Assembly (NCBI GenBank): GCA_025266875.1 | Contig: JALLLT010000076.1 | Location: 46,887-110,886, forward strand | Source: Fennellomyces sp. T-0311 | Taxonomy: Eukaryota; Mucoromycota; Mucoromycetes; Mucorales; Lichtheimiaceae | Length of the DNA stretch: 64,000 nucleotides | Direction of reading: 5' to 3' | In this document: positions 12,301-21,234 of the stretch, one piece after another | How positions within the stretch are numbered: the stretch's first letter is position 1 | Layout of the letters: each line of letters begins with the position of its first letter | Position numbers and translations under genes: made by a program | Notes under the pieces: model-generated | Seen by the model: only the letters and a program-made list of their open reading frames with translations | The model's database searches: none | What the model was told of the DNA's origin: nothing

Positions 12301-13258
12301 AAGATCGCTATATTGAGATTAAGGAAGCAATGCTCACTCTCGTCATAGGTAATGCAGATGTTTACCGAAAATATGTCTGTATGAATTCCGAAGACGAATA
12401 CCAGGGGCTTCGGTCAGTGCTTGAGTATGGCGTCACGCCAGACACTGCGCATAAGCGAACAGCATCTTGCGCAATAAGCTTCTGGTTTGATGCAAGCACC
12501 ATGGGACAAGTAGCAGCAGATGCGCTAGGTACACCGATCGCCTTCTTCGCCACAGGAACTCCTTTCCAGCATACTCCTAAATTGTATTTGCCACTGACGC
12601 CTTTGGAGGATAAAACAAAGCCCCAACCGATAATTCTACATTTGGTCAACAACCATTACTACTCGATTACGATGCGCCCAGCTATCACAATCAAATGGCC
12701 ATCAGTTCCACTATATCACGAGAAAGCATGGGATGATTTGAAAATACCAGGGCACTATAAAGCAACATGGAAGTACCTTCACAGAGAGAAAGCTGTTTGT
12801 GAACAGTATTTCTATGAAATCGAGTAAGTGTTGTATTACCTGAGTTTGCGAAGTTAATCATTAACTTCGCATGTGTTAGTTAAAAATCCTAATCAACTCT
12901 ACCCTGAAGCGTATAATTATCTTACATATCTTGTCGTCACATATATTTACCAGCGTACTACATACGAAAGCGAATTAAGGTCATACTCGCATAGTGACAA
13001 TAAGGTGCTTTACATTCCAGCATATCTGATGTGTATCAGATATTCGGTATGCGAAATGTATCTGATGTGTACGCGAGGTGATTTGGTGTGCTTGAGATGA
13101 TTTGGTGTGCTTGAGATGATTTGGTGTGTGCAAGGTGATTTGGTGTGCGCGAGGTGAGTTGGTGTACGCAAGGTGAGTTGGTGTGCGCAAGGTGATTTCT
13201 ATTCTCAGCACATTTTACTAAAGTAACTGGGTGGTTTGGTGTGCGCGAGGTAAAACCC
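9385..13258 (+). mobile_element. MULE-1, a Mutator-like element with 8-bp TSD
   Basis: This 3874-bp element starts GGGTTTTACC and ends GGTAAAACCC, between 8-bp duplications TTTCACAA. Its TIRs extend over about 100 bp, including a shared block around CACCCAGT(C/T)ACTTTAGTAA. They contain many copies of a ~15-20-bp word, CTCGCGCACACCAAA on the left and its complement GGTGTGCGCGAGGTGA on the right. About four copies are on the left and seven or more on the right (13065-13200). These are probably transposase binding sites. It encodes one MULE transposase gene with an OTU-like C-terminus. Confidence 0.88.
9547..12827 (+). pseudogene. MULE transposase fused to an OTU-like cysteine protease domain (MULE-1)
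   Basis: This multi-exon gene has the following order. A FAR1-like zinc-binding N-terminus (C-P-W-L-V-Y, S-E-H-S-H-P) comes first. The MULE DDE domain follows, with Asp in V-L-D-A-T-Y-K-T (about 10500), Asp in V-T-D-D-D-K-A-L (about 10725), C-A-W-H-I-K-K-N-F, and Glu in R-I-E-G-A-H-W-G (about 11127). Then come a SWIM finger (C-D-C...L-P-C-Q-H, about 11500), a G-R-P-K-G-T-K AT-hook-like motif, and a basic linker. After an intron at about 12131-12193 (donor GTAAGTACG) the frame runs straight into the OTU-like domain, with G-D-G-W-C-G-W-R-A-L-A and H-Y-Y-S. Other introns are at about 9925-9995 and 10993-11050. A TAG at 9856-9858 and a 1-nt frame break near 11080 suggest it is decayed. Confidence 0.8.
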
Positions 13259-13266
13259 TTTCACAA
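13259..13266. repeat. Target-site duplication of MULE-1, right
   Basis: TTTCACAA, identical to 9377-9384. Confidence 0.85.
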
Positions 13267-13939
13267 TGGAGTAGAACATCAAGCTTTGCGTCCTTGTTAT
13301 TTAGGGAATATCTTTATTCATTTGCAGTGGGTCTCGCCCCAGGTCCCAGCTTGGTGGGGACCCAATCTAGAAAAGTAGAAAAATCCAGAAAAAAAAAATT
13401 AACACAGCACTCGCTTTCTTTTAAGAACTTTTTTTTTCAAAACATCCCTAATCTTCATTCAACATGGCAAACAGAAGAGGCTGTGGTGGCGCCGCTGCTC
13501 GTGGATGTGGCCGTGGACATGGCCATGGTGCTGCGACAATGAATGGCAGCGGTATGCCACCACTTTCTCTTCCTGTTCCTGCTCCCCTCCTGCAACATTA
13601 TCCACTGTTGAACACACAGATGGACTACAACACTGCTTTAGACAATGCTGCTCGAACAACATTTCTAAATGCTCGGGAAAGTCAGCTTGGCAACACCAAC
13701 AGAACATACGATGGGCCTCAAAAGGAATTCATGGCTTGGTGTTGCAGACGTTGCTCTGACGACCATATGAACCAACTTATCGATGATAAGAAGCTGCATT
13801 TATTTCTTGTCGAAGAGGTATGTGTACTTTTCTTGAAATAAACCAATTATTAATGCTGTATGGATATTAGGTTGTATTTAGAGAGCATTGCAAGCCAGGT
13901 CCTAAGAAGAGAAAGCATCCGAAGGATGTTCCATTGTCG

Positions 13940-14110
13940 CCTTCTGCTGCCTTTCCATCGTCGTCCTCTACTGCTGCCTTCCCATCGTCGTCCTCTGCTG
14001 CTGCCTTCCTGTCGTCGTCTTCTGCTGCTGCCTTCCTGTTGTCATCCTCTGCTGCTGCCTTCCCATCATCATCCTCTACTGCTGCCTTCCCATCATCGTC
14101 TGCCTCCTCA
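13940..14110 (+). repeat. 27-bp minisatellite inside the Crypton gene
   Basis: About six in-frame units of GCTGCCTTCCCATCGTCGTC plus TCTACT-like ends encode A-A-F-(P/L)-S-S-S-S-(T/A). Length change by 27 bp would keep the frame. Confidence 0.8.
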
Positions 14111-15699
14111 TCCATGCCAGATCTTCCAATAAACAATGCCCCTACATATACTGTCGGACAACCTGTCAATCCAGGTCATGGCCGCCATATCAAGCTTAAC
14201 AGAGTCAAGGTCTATGTCACGTCCATCGTAGATCTTCATGTCTGTCAGATCGAACAGGATCCTTGTTTGGCAGCTCGCCCCCATCCCCATGATCCACTTG
14301 TTTGTGCATTGTTAGATTATCTGAAGTATCTGGACAACAAGATCAGTCGTGACAATTATGAGGACAGAGGCGTAAGAACGATGGCCGACGGTTACTCGAT
14401 GACAGCCAAGATGAAACGTATTGTAGATTACTTTTTTGTGAAGAACAACCAGGCAGGTCTTCGAAGCTGTACATCATTCCTCCTGCAACACTTTGGTCTG
14501 CTTAGGGGCGAGGGCATTAGGATGATGGAGCTTGCTGATCTACAAACTTTGCATCTCGAGCGTGAAGGAGCCACTGATTGTCACGCACTGTTGATGGTAC
14601 TGAAGCCAGGAAAAACGAATCAGGAAGGTCGCGTGGAGTTTGCCGCTGCTATCTATAATGCCAATGACTTTATCTGTCCGCTCATGTCGCTTTCGCTTTA
14701 TCTGTTTCACCGTTGGTATATTGCCGGAGAGCGCTTTCCCAGCTTCAACTGTAATCGTAATTGGTTCGACATCAAGCTCATTAGGAACAACAGATCCAAG
14801 ACCGACTCCACTTCATACGATTACCACCGGGAATGTATCGCTGAAGCATTCAAGGCAGTTGGCATACATAGCAAGGCAATAACCCACGCGATGCGGGGCT
14901 CTGGGGCATGCATGGCTGAACTTCATGGAACGAGTGAAGAATTAATCTGTCGATTAGGTCGCTGGAACAACACTGCACTAACGACCAGTTACTTGACTAA
15001 CCTTCCTCGAGACATCTTGCAAACTATGGCCGGGTTCACTCAAGAGGCTGGTCAATTCTATCTTCCTCGTGCTGTGGTGACTCCTCCCCCTGAACTGTGC
15101 AAAAAGGTCTTCCCTGATGTTGAAAGATGGCAGGAATGTTTGAATTTGGATGGTGGTGTGGAGGAGGCATCAATTTTGGCAGATATCTTTCTTCGTCTTC
15201 TTGTCCAGTTGCGCATTGTTTTCCTGCAAGATTCGGTTTTGTTGAAAAAAGAGTATCCAGGGCATTGTTTGTGAAACCATCCTTTGTTTGTCGATCCGGA
15301 CTATTTGGATTTTGAAAGGTATGAAGCACACAGCATAGTTGCTTGCAATTACTGACGTTTTATTATAGTAACCTGAATTCTGCCTTGAAAACCGAAGTAG
15401 AGCCCACTGATCTGTTGTTGCAACGAGCAGTTCCAATCATCGAAAATCGTCTTGGCACGATACAACAGCAAATTGCAGCACAGTTTGAGCATCAAAATCG
15501 TCTGATCCAATCGTTGACAGATATACTACCTACTCTTCAGCCACTTGCGCAGCTGGCTACGCGGTCTGAAGCTCTTGGTAATCTTATACAACATTGGGGC
15601 GCAATTGCTTCTGGTCAGGCGACGCTCAATGTATTGCTCAATGTTGGTGGGCAACAACAACAACAGCAACAAGAAGGCTTTGGGTCTTTCGCGGTGCCT

Positions 15700-15860
15700 G
15701 GTGCCTTGGGCATAGCAGCAGCAGCAACCACAGCAACAACCACAGCAGCAATCACGGCAACAGCCGCCACAGCAGCAACCACCACAACAACCACGGCAAC
15801 AACAACCACAGCAACAACCGCCACAACAACACCAGCAACACCAGCAACAGCAGTAATAGC
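15700..15860 (+). repeat. CAA/CAG/ACC trinucleotide-rich tract
   Basis: A low-complexity tract of CAACAA, CAGCAG and ACCACA triplets. In the Crypton frame it encodes an Ala/Thr-rich linker between the recombinase and the GCR1_C domain. Confidence 0.7.
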
Positions 15861-16116
15861 ACAACCAGCGTATCCAATGATGGACCGTCACCTTGTCAAC
15901 ACTCTTCCTGACTTATGGAAGGAATGGTTTAAAGGCATTGGTACGCAGCTATCTGTTGTTGAGATGGAAAGAAAATATGGTACAAGATGGCGACGTGAAA
16001 GTCGTGATAAAAAGTGGTTTCAAAAGCGTGGCAAGGTTATAAAAGGCATTCAACAGTATGTGGAGCGGCACCCGGACTTGGATCATAATGAAGTGTTGGA
16101 GCTATTGGAAAACTGA

Positions 16117-17288
16117 AGGGTAGCGGATCGTGAGCGAAGCATCGATTGGATTTCGAAGCATGTTGACTACTTCTTCGCCTAGTTGTCTAGGTTTTTGTTA
16201 TTTACATATTCTCTTTCTGTACCTCATTTTTTTTATATATTTATCCTCTCTGTCTTGCTTTTTTTAAGCAATTTTTTACGTGGTGGCCTTTCCGGCCAAA
16301 TACAAAGCATTATTGTTTGTGATTGGCATCTCTGCCACTGCTTGAATGTAATATTTTGCCTTTCAAGTTCTAGTTTAACTTCTCATATGTACATAGCAGA
16401 CAACACCTAAAGCACACCCTCATCTATTTTGCACTTAATGCGTGCCTGGTCCTTCTTAGTAGCAAGCAACAATCGTGTTGAAGCCTTTTTTCGCCTTTAG
16501 TTTGACTTACGAATTTGAGCTTGTGTAGTAACTCTGAGATTGCATTTTCTGTGTACGTATTTTATGCGAGTGTCAATTCACAGAAGCTATAGCTCTAATG
16601 TAATAGAATATAGCTGTCGCGCTCTTTTTTACTCTGTAAAGCGATCACTTAATCCTACATAAGGTCCTGAAAAATAACGATTATCTGGTTCTTTGAATTC
16701 AAATTGATGATGCTTTCTAAGCTACCTTTTAAGGGTTTGCTTCTGACGCCATAGAGGTACAACTAAGACGTAGTAAAGACGTACATACGAAAATAGTTTC
16801 CATTATATGTGCGTACTGTGATCTACTGCAATCGCACCTCGCTTAGTACACTGTTACAGCAAGTACTCGATGTAGTACCCTCCACTACAGGGCACCTTTG
16901 CAGCTACATAGGTTAAACCATGCACTTGTTTGAGAGCTGTTATATTACGCTCAGTAGTATTTTGTTTCCAAGAGAGTTATGAAAGCTTGCTTCTTATCTT
17001 TCAAAAAGGCAGTCGACGAGCTCCCTTCAAAACATTATTAAAAGGTCGGATACATATGTTCTTTTCTAACATTGATTACGTATGTAGAGTGGTTGCATAA
17101 AATTGATTAAGCTGTTCCTGTAACATACTAGACGCCAAATTGCCGTAACACCTCCAAAAGGTGGCAGAATCGAACTGGCCCTCATGAGCAGGTTATGTTA
17201 TTACAATTAGACAATGTGCCTACAAATTCTTTACATCTCATGTAGTAATGTTGACTTAAATGCTGATATGCCTTTTGATATTCTGAAA
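16117..17288. other. No gene; downstream of the Crypton
   Basis: Non-coding by appearance: short frames only, many stops, T-rich stretches at 16190-16270. One degenerate tRNA-like stretch is listed separately. I see no further conserved domain. Confidence 0.5.
17165..17232 (-). repeat. Degenerate tRNA-like sequence
   Basis: On the minus strand GTAGGCACATTGTCTAATTG leads to CAGTTCGATTCTGCCACC. The latter contains a good box B (GTTCGATTC), and the two ends could form a partial acceptor stem (about 5 of 7 pairs). The anticodon and T stems do not pair properly, so this is a relic or SINE piece, not a working tRNA. Confidence 0.3.
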
Positions 17289-17436
17289 AGGTCCCCAACT
17301 ATATAGGTTTTCTGGGACCTGAATAAATGATATCTCAATATATCATTGCTGTTGACCAATGATATCTGCTTATATCACTAGAAACTTGCTTGCGGAAATT
17401 AAATTTTCGGGGACCCACTGGGACCCATTGGGACCT
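17289..17436. repeat. 148-bp palindromic repeat with AGGTCCC ends
   Basis: It starts AGGTCCC and ends GGGACCT after three tandem GGGACCCA(C/T)TG-like words. It holds an internal ATGATATC/GATATCAT inverted repeat. The same AGGTCCCA...GGGGACCC words occur at 13341-13363, just upstream of the Crypton. Either this is a MITE, or these are the two ends of the Crypton-bearing element. Confidence 0.4.
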
Positions 17437-17589
17437 CAAGATTTTATATTTCATAATGGCATTTATCATCATCAGAGTTAAGCAAATGCAATAGTAAGTC
17501 TATCATTAGCTCCATTACTTTTACAACAGTAATAACTTGCTCATTTTAGATGATCCATTATCTTTCCCCCTTTTCATCTGAAGGCTTTT

Positions 17590-18060
17590 TTACTTGTGCT
17601 TCAAGAATATACTTCCTTCATCTCTGTATTACTCAATTGCTTTATGACTGCTCTGATTCATCACCATTCTGACACGATGCTCTGGTATTCTCATGGTGGC
17701 CTTGTATTTGCTGCAACGCTCCTCTTTTGTCCTCATTGGTACCTTCAAGACGTGGTCGCTGCTATATTTAAAGTTTCCGTTAAAGGTGATGTGTTTCATC
17801 ACACCACTTGGGTGCTATTTATGCCAATACCATCCTACGGCTTACTAAGAAGGTTTACCTTGAAGAAGATATATCGACGAACTACATTGTTGTGGTTCAG
17901 GCTCTTGCTGGTTCATACTGAAGATATATGCTGATCTACTGCTTGATGTTGTGATGCTGTGATGCTTTGACCCTTGGCAATTGACTGAAGAAGTATGGCG
18001 ATGCTTTGACTTTGGCTGGCTCATGATAAACAAATGTCGATCAATTGCAATGGTGAAAGC
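17590..18060. repeat. Dispersed non-coding repeat related to 33600-33870
   Basis: An open frame of 112 codons (17596-17934) shows no recognisable motif. The reverse complement of about 17960-18030 shares words such as CAAAGCATCGCCATA and AGCCAGCCA, in the same order, with 33790-33840. A dispersed repeat is therefore likelier than a gene. Confidence 0.35.
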
Positions 18061-18250
18061 GTTACTTCTGTTTAGTTAATGAACAAATGGGGAGTAAGCG
18101 TTGTGTCGCAATTCGCAATGTGTTATATATAATGGATCAGGTAGTGTATTACCACACAAGGTAAGGAATGTATTGGGGAGTTTAGTTTATACATTGGTGT
18201 TTGTTTTATCTTGCTGAATAAACCTGCGTTCTCATGATTTGTTATCTATA

Positions 18251-18577
18251 CATATTGTTGTATCCACAACATGATTATGGCTTATGCATCGTTTACCCTT
18301 GTTTGCTTATTGACAACGGGTTACTTTAATTTTCCGATCTACAGCCACATCCCTGTCTTGACATGCATTCATCGTAATAACCTTGCCTATCTTAGTGAAA
18401 CCCACATAACCCTGGTTACCACAGCGGTTCATGTGCCTTACAACCATGTCAATGATCCAACCCCTCGAGAATAAGCTTTTATTATTTAAAGTGATGATTC
18501 AACATATGAAATAAATCAGTCATTACTTAAGTCTCGTCACTTACCTGCCTCTTCTTATTGTTGAATATCACACATAT
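18251..18577 (+). repeat. Solo LTR (family A) with 5-bp TSD CATAT
   Basis: The LTR is 18256-18572: it begins TGTTGTATCC, ends ATATCACA, and is flanked by CATAT at 18251-18255 and 18573-18577. It shares its start and a GAAATAAATCAG...GTCTCGT block with the LTR at 47796-48214. Confidence 0.8.
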
Positions 18578-18756
18578 TCACATATTTTCATCTATTCTTT
18601 ATCGTCGCCTTGTATGGCATGATAAGGGATGTGGTAAAGCACTGTATGTACTAGTACTATCTATAAGTGTGCAATTGTGGTTCATAACTGCAGTATAAAT
18701 GCACATAATCATATTTCAACAACGTAAACATATTATCGTTTGCTTCCGCATACAGT

Positions 18757-19255
18757 GCTACACTTGTTTTTGCAGTGTGTGCATATTTTCTCGAAAAATA
18801 AAGTAAAGTGGACTTTGCATGTACCCTCCTTTTGCCGAAAATGGCAACCCTCGTAGCACACTGATGCGGCTTTCCAAATATATAAAAAAACAGGAACAAA
18901 GGCGAGCTTTTGAGGATGATAATAACTAGTATATGAAGTAAAATTGGTATCGTTATACTCGCCTCATCGTCCGCTACATCTATGTGCCTAAAAGTGGGAA
19001 GCGATGACCCAAAAATCTTGGGTCTATTTTGACCAAAAAATGGCCAAAAGGCAAGGCTATGCACTGGCGATTTTGTTGATTTTCGACTGTTTTTGACCTT
19101 TTTACGCAACCTCTTTCAGCTCGACGAAAAAAAAATCGTACAGTATATCAGCTGGTATCTATCCACTGTGGGAGGGCCTCTTGACAACATACTGAACGCT
19201 CATAGCCCACAAATTTTTTTGACGCACCATCTCTGGAGTTCAAGTTTGTATGTGC
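18757..19255 (+). repeat. Dispersed repeat R, copy A
   Basis: About 500 bp that aligns, diverged, with 32853-33350 (reverse) and 37050-37471 (same orientation). Landmarks are CTCCTTTTGCC(G)AAAATGGCA, TGGTATCGTT(A/C)TACTCGCCTC, GGCCAAAAGG and TTGACAACATACTGAAC. No conserved protein frame was found, so it is probably a non-autonomous element. Confidence 0.65.
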
Positions 19256-19853
19256 ATGTCTTAATTATATTGTATGTACTGTCCGCTCACTATCTGAAGC
19301 CCTTTTTCATTTTTTCAACAGTAAAACCATGTTAAAAAATCCATTTATATTGGTGTAATCGATATTACTATAGTTTTTTATACGTTGCAACGTACTTAAG
19401 TTGAAATATTTTCGATTAACAGATCAGTCAATAAACTTCTGTGTTTGGAGATCTTTCGTATTACTTAAAACAGTAGCCTCGCACACCAGGTACTCTGAAG
19501 CATTAAAAATAGTAATTTAGAACTTGTCATGCTTTGATATACAATAGATAGTCGCGTAGAGCTTGCAATATGATTGTCTCAATCTCATATACCTTCCAAA
19601 AAACCTACCATGTGGATTTGAGAACTTGATAGTCATCTTAACTATAAGTATGCAATTGTTACATTCCTACGACGTAAATCAGTGCGTTAGTAGTACCTCC
19701 CCCCTCCCTTATAACTTGCAATTTTAAAAGCACTCGGGTTATATCTTGCTTCTACAGCCACAAGAGCCCCACTGGAGTTCACTCCTATCTTAATAACCAT
19801 ATTTAGCAGCGGTAAAATATCTCATTCAAAGAAAAGAAAAAAGAGATGAGAGT
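19256..19853. other. No gene seen
   Basis: AT-rich sequence downstream of the KDZ-1 stop codon. I see nothing recognisable. Confidence 0.4.
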
Positions 19854-20749
19854 TTACTCGGCATCTTCTTGAAAGAGCCTTTCGAAATGTTTGTCGTCGG
19901 CTTCCAGTTCTTTGTCCGATTCAGCTACTAGAGCCTCTTCGTCTTCATCATCTTCATCTTCATCACTATTCTCGCTGTCTTCGTCCTCCTCCTTCTCCTT
20001 CGCCTTCTCGTTGCCGTCGTCATCGTCGTCGCTGTTGCCATCAACAGCATCTTCAGGCTCGTCAATGGCGGGCGAGTTAACCACACCAGGGATCTGGAGT
20101 AGCCTCTCCAGGTACACCTTTTGCTGGCGACGGGCATTTTTCAGCTTTTGCTTATATAGCGCAAGCTTCCCGCGGTTCTCCATCGACTACACCGAAAGTC
20201 CCTCGATCACTTTCTTCAATGATCGGATGACGTGTCTGTGATAACGAAGAACAGACATTGCTTCATCCTAAAATGCTGTCAGTGATATATAACATACCAA
20301 ACATTGATCGAATATAACTTTGAGCATACCTTAAGCATATCGATTTCTTCTAATGCTCTCATTTTACCATGATAGGCATCGAAGGGGTATACTCTGTTGT
20401 TAGACAACAGAAGGTCGGCACGCTGCCTGAAGACACTATTGGCGGCCACCAGCTGTGTCGCAGTCAGGTTCAGTGGTTCATGGCCTGTATACTAATTAAT
20501 ATTGTCCTGCCAGTTATTCTGCATTTTTACCAATTATCGAGCGGTTGCTCACAGCAACGTTGTAAGCATTGAGTTGCTTTTTGATCTCGTTGAAGGCCGT
20601 ATTCTTCTGCGCCGACAGGTTTTGCGTGCGGTTGTGGCCTATATATAAATATCGAGTAAGCATGATCTGAATCACCATAACTATTACTAGACGATGTACC
20701 GTTGCCTTGTTGCCTAAACGCCTCGGTTGTGATATCATAGATACCAACC

Positions 20750-20757
20750 TCGACAAC
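20750..20757. repeat. Target-site duplication of MULE-2, left
   Basis: TCGACAAC, repeated exactly at 24742-24749. The neighbouring C would allow a 9-bp reading. Confidence 0.88.
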
Positions 20758-21126
20758 GGGAACGGCTAAATGCACCCCCCCCTCTGGCGCCCCCCTCTTC
20801 ACTTGTGACGTAGACAGTCAATTCTGTACTTAGACACCCCCCCCTTATACCACTCGCCTGTTTTGAAGACGTTGACTTGACATTACAAATCGACCCGCGA
20901 GAATTCAATGAAGCTATAATTAAATGTGACATGGCAAATCAGACCGTGAGAATTCAACAAAGCAATAATCGACATGCCAAATGGAACTTTAAGAATTCAG
21001 CCAAATGATGTTCAGACGTGACATGGCAAATTGACGTACGAGAATTCAGTAACACAGTAATCAGAAGTCGAACGCGTTTGAGTTTCCTACAAATCAACAG
21101 AAATATGAACGTACATATGGTTCACC
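20758..21126 (+). repeat. MULE-2 TIR, one end
   Basis: 369 bp, the inverted counterpart of 24374-24741. It diverges after GGTTCACC. Confidence 0.9.
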
Positions 21127-21234
21127 ATAAGGTTCGAATTCTTTAGTAGGAATTGAGTACTATAGAAAGTGAATCAAGATCGTACCATTAAGTATATTTG
21201 GAAATATATAAAGAGGAAGGATAAAAACTAATAA

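Larger units (their letters stand above)
13464..16116 (+). pseudogene. Crypton tyrosine recombinase with GCR1_C DNA-binding domain
   Basis: Exon 1 (13464-13815) joins after an intron ending at 13870 to a long exon holding the recombinase. The first catalytic Arg is in F-G-L-L-R-G-E-G-I-R (about 14500). H-A-M-R (about 14885), G-R-W (about 14960) and the Tyr of T-S-Y-L (about 14990) complete the R-H-R-W-Y set. A TGA at 15272-15274 then interrupts C-L-*-N-H-P-L-F-V-D, where related Cryptons have Trp. An intron at about 15319-15369 follows. The C-terminus carries a Gln/Thr-rich linker and a GCR1_C-type domain (L-W-K-E-W, R-K-Y-G-T-R-W-R, 15890-16110), typical of fungal Cryptons. The enzyme would excise and insert a circular intermediate. 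A 27-bp minisatellite encodes A-A-F-P-S-S-S-S repeats before the core. Confidence 0.88.

Noticed and set aside
13065..13250. CRISPR-like array
   Set aside because: The regularly spaced words GGTGTGCGCGAGGTGA are subterminal repeats of MULE-1. They have no unique spacers and lie in a eukaryotic transposon.
7026..15274. Reassignment of TGA to Trp (alternative genetic code)
   Set aside because: TGG is used for Trp throughout and TGA also serves as the natural stop (43290-43292, 16114-16116). TAG and TAA appear at similar sites, so mutation is the simpler reading.
15526..15891. Cys-rich protein on the minus strand
   Set aside because: It is the complement of the CAA/CAG tract of the Crypton gene.
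17165..17232. Functional tRNA gene
   Set aside because: Only box B and a partial acceptor pairing fit. The anticodon and T stems do not.
17596..17934. 112-codon open frame as a membrane protein gene
   Set aside because: No motif is visible, no intron signals support it, and it overlaps a sequence repeated at 33600-33870.
19891..20241. Ser-rich protein on the plus strand
   Set aside because: Antisense of the Asp/Glu-rich tail of KDZ-1.
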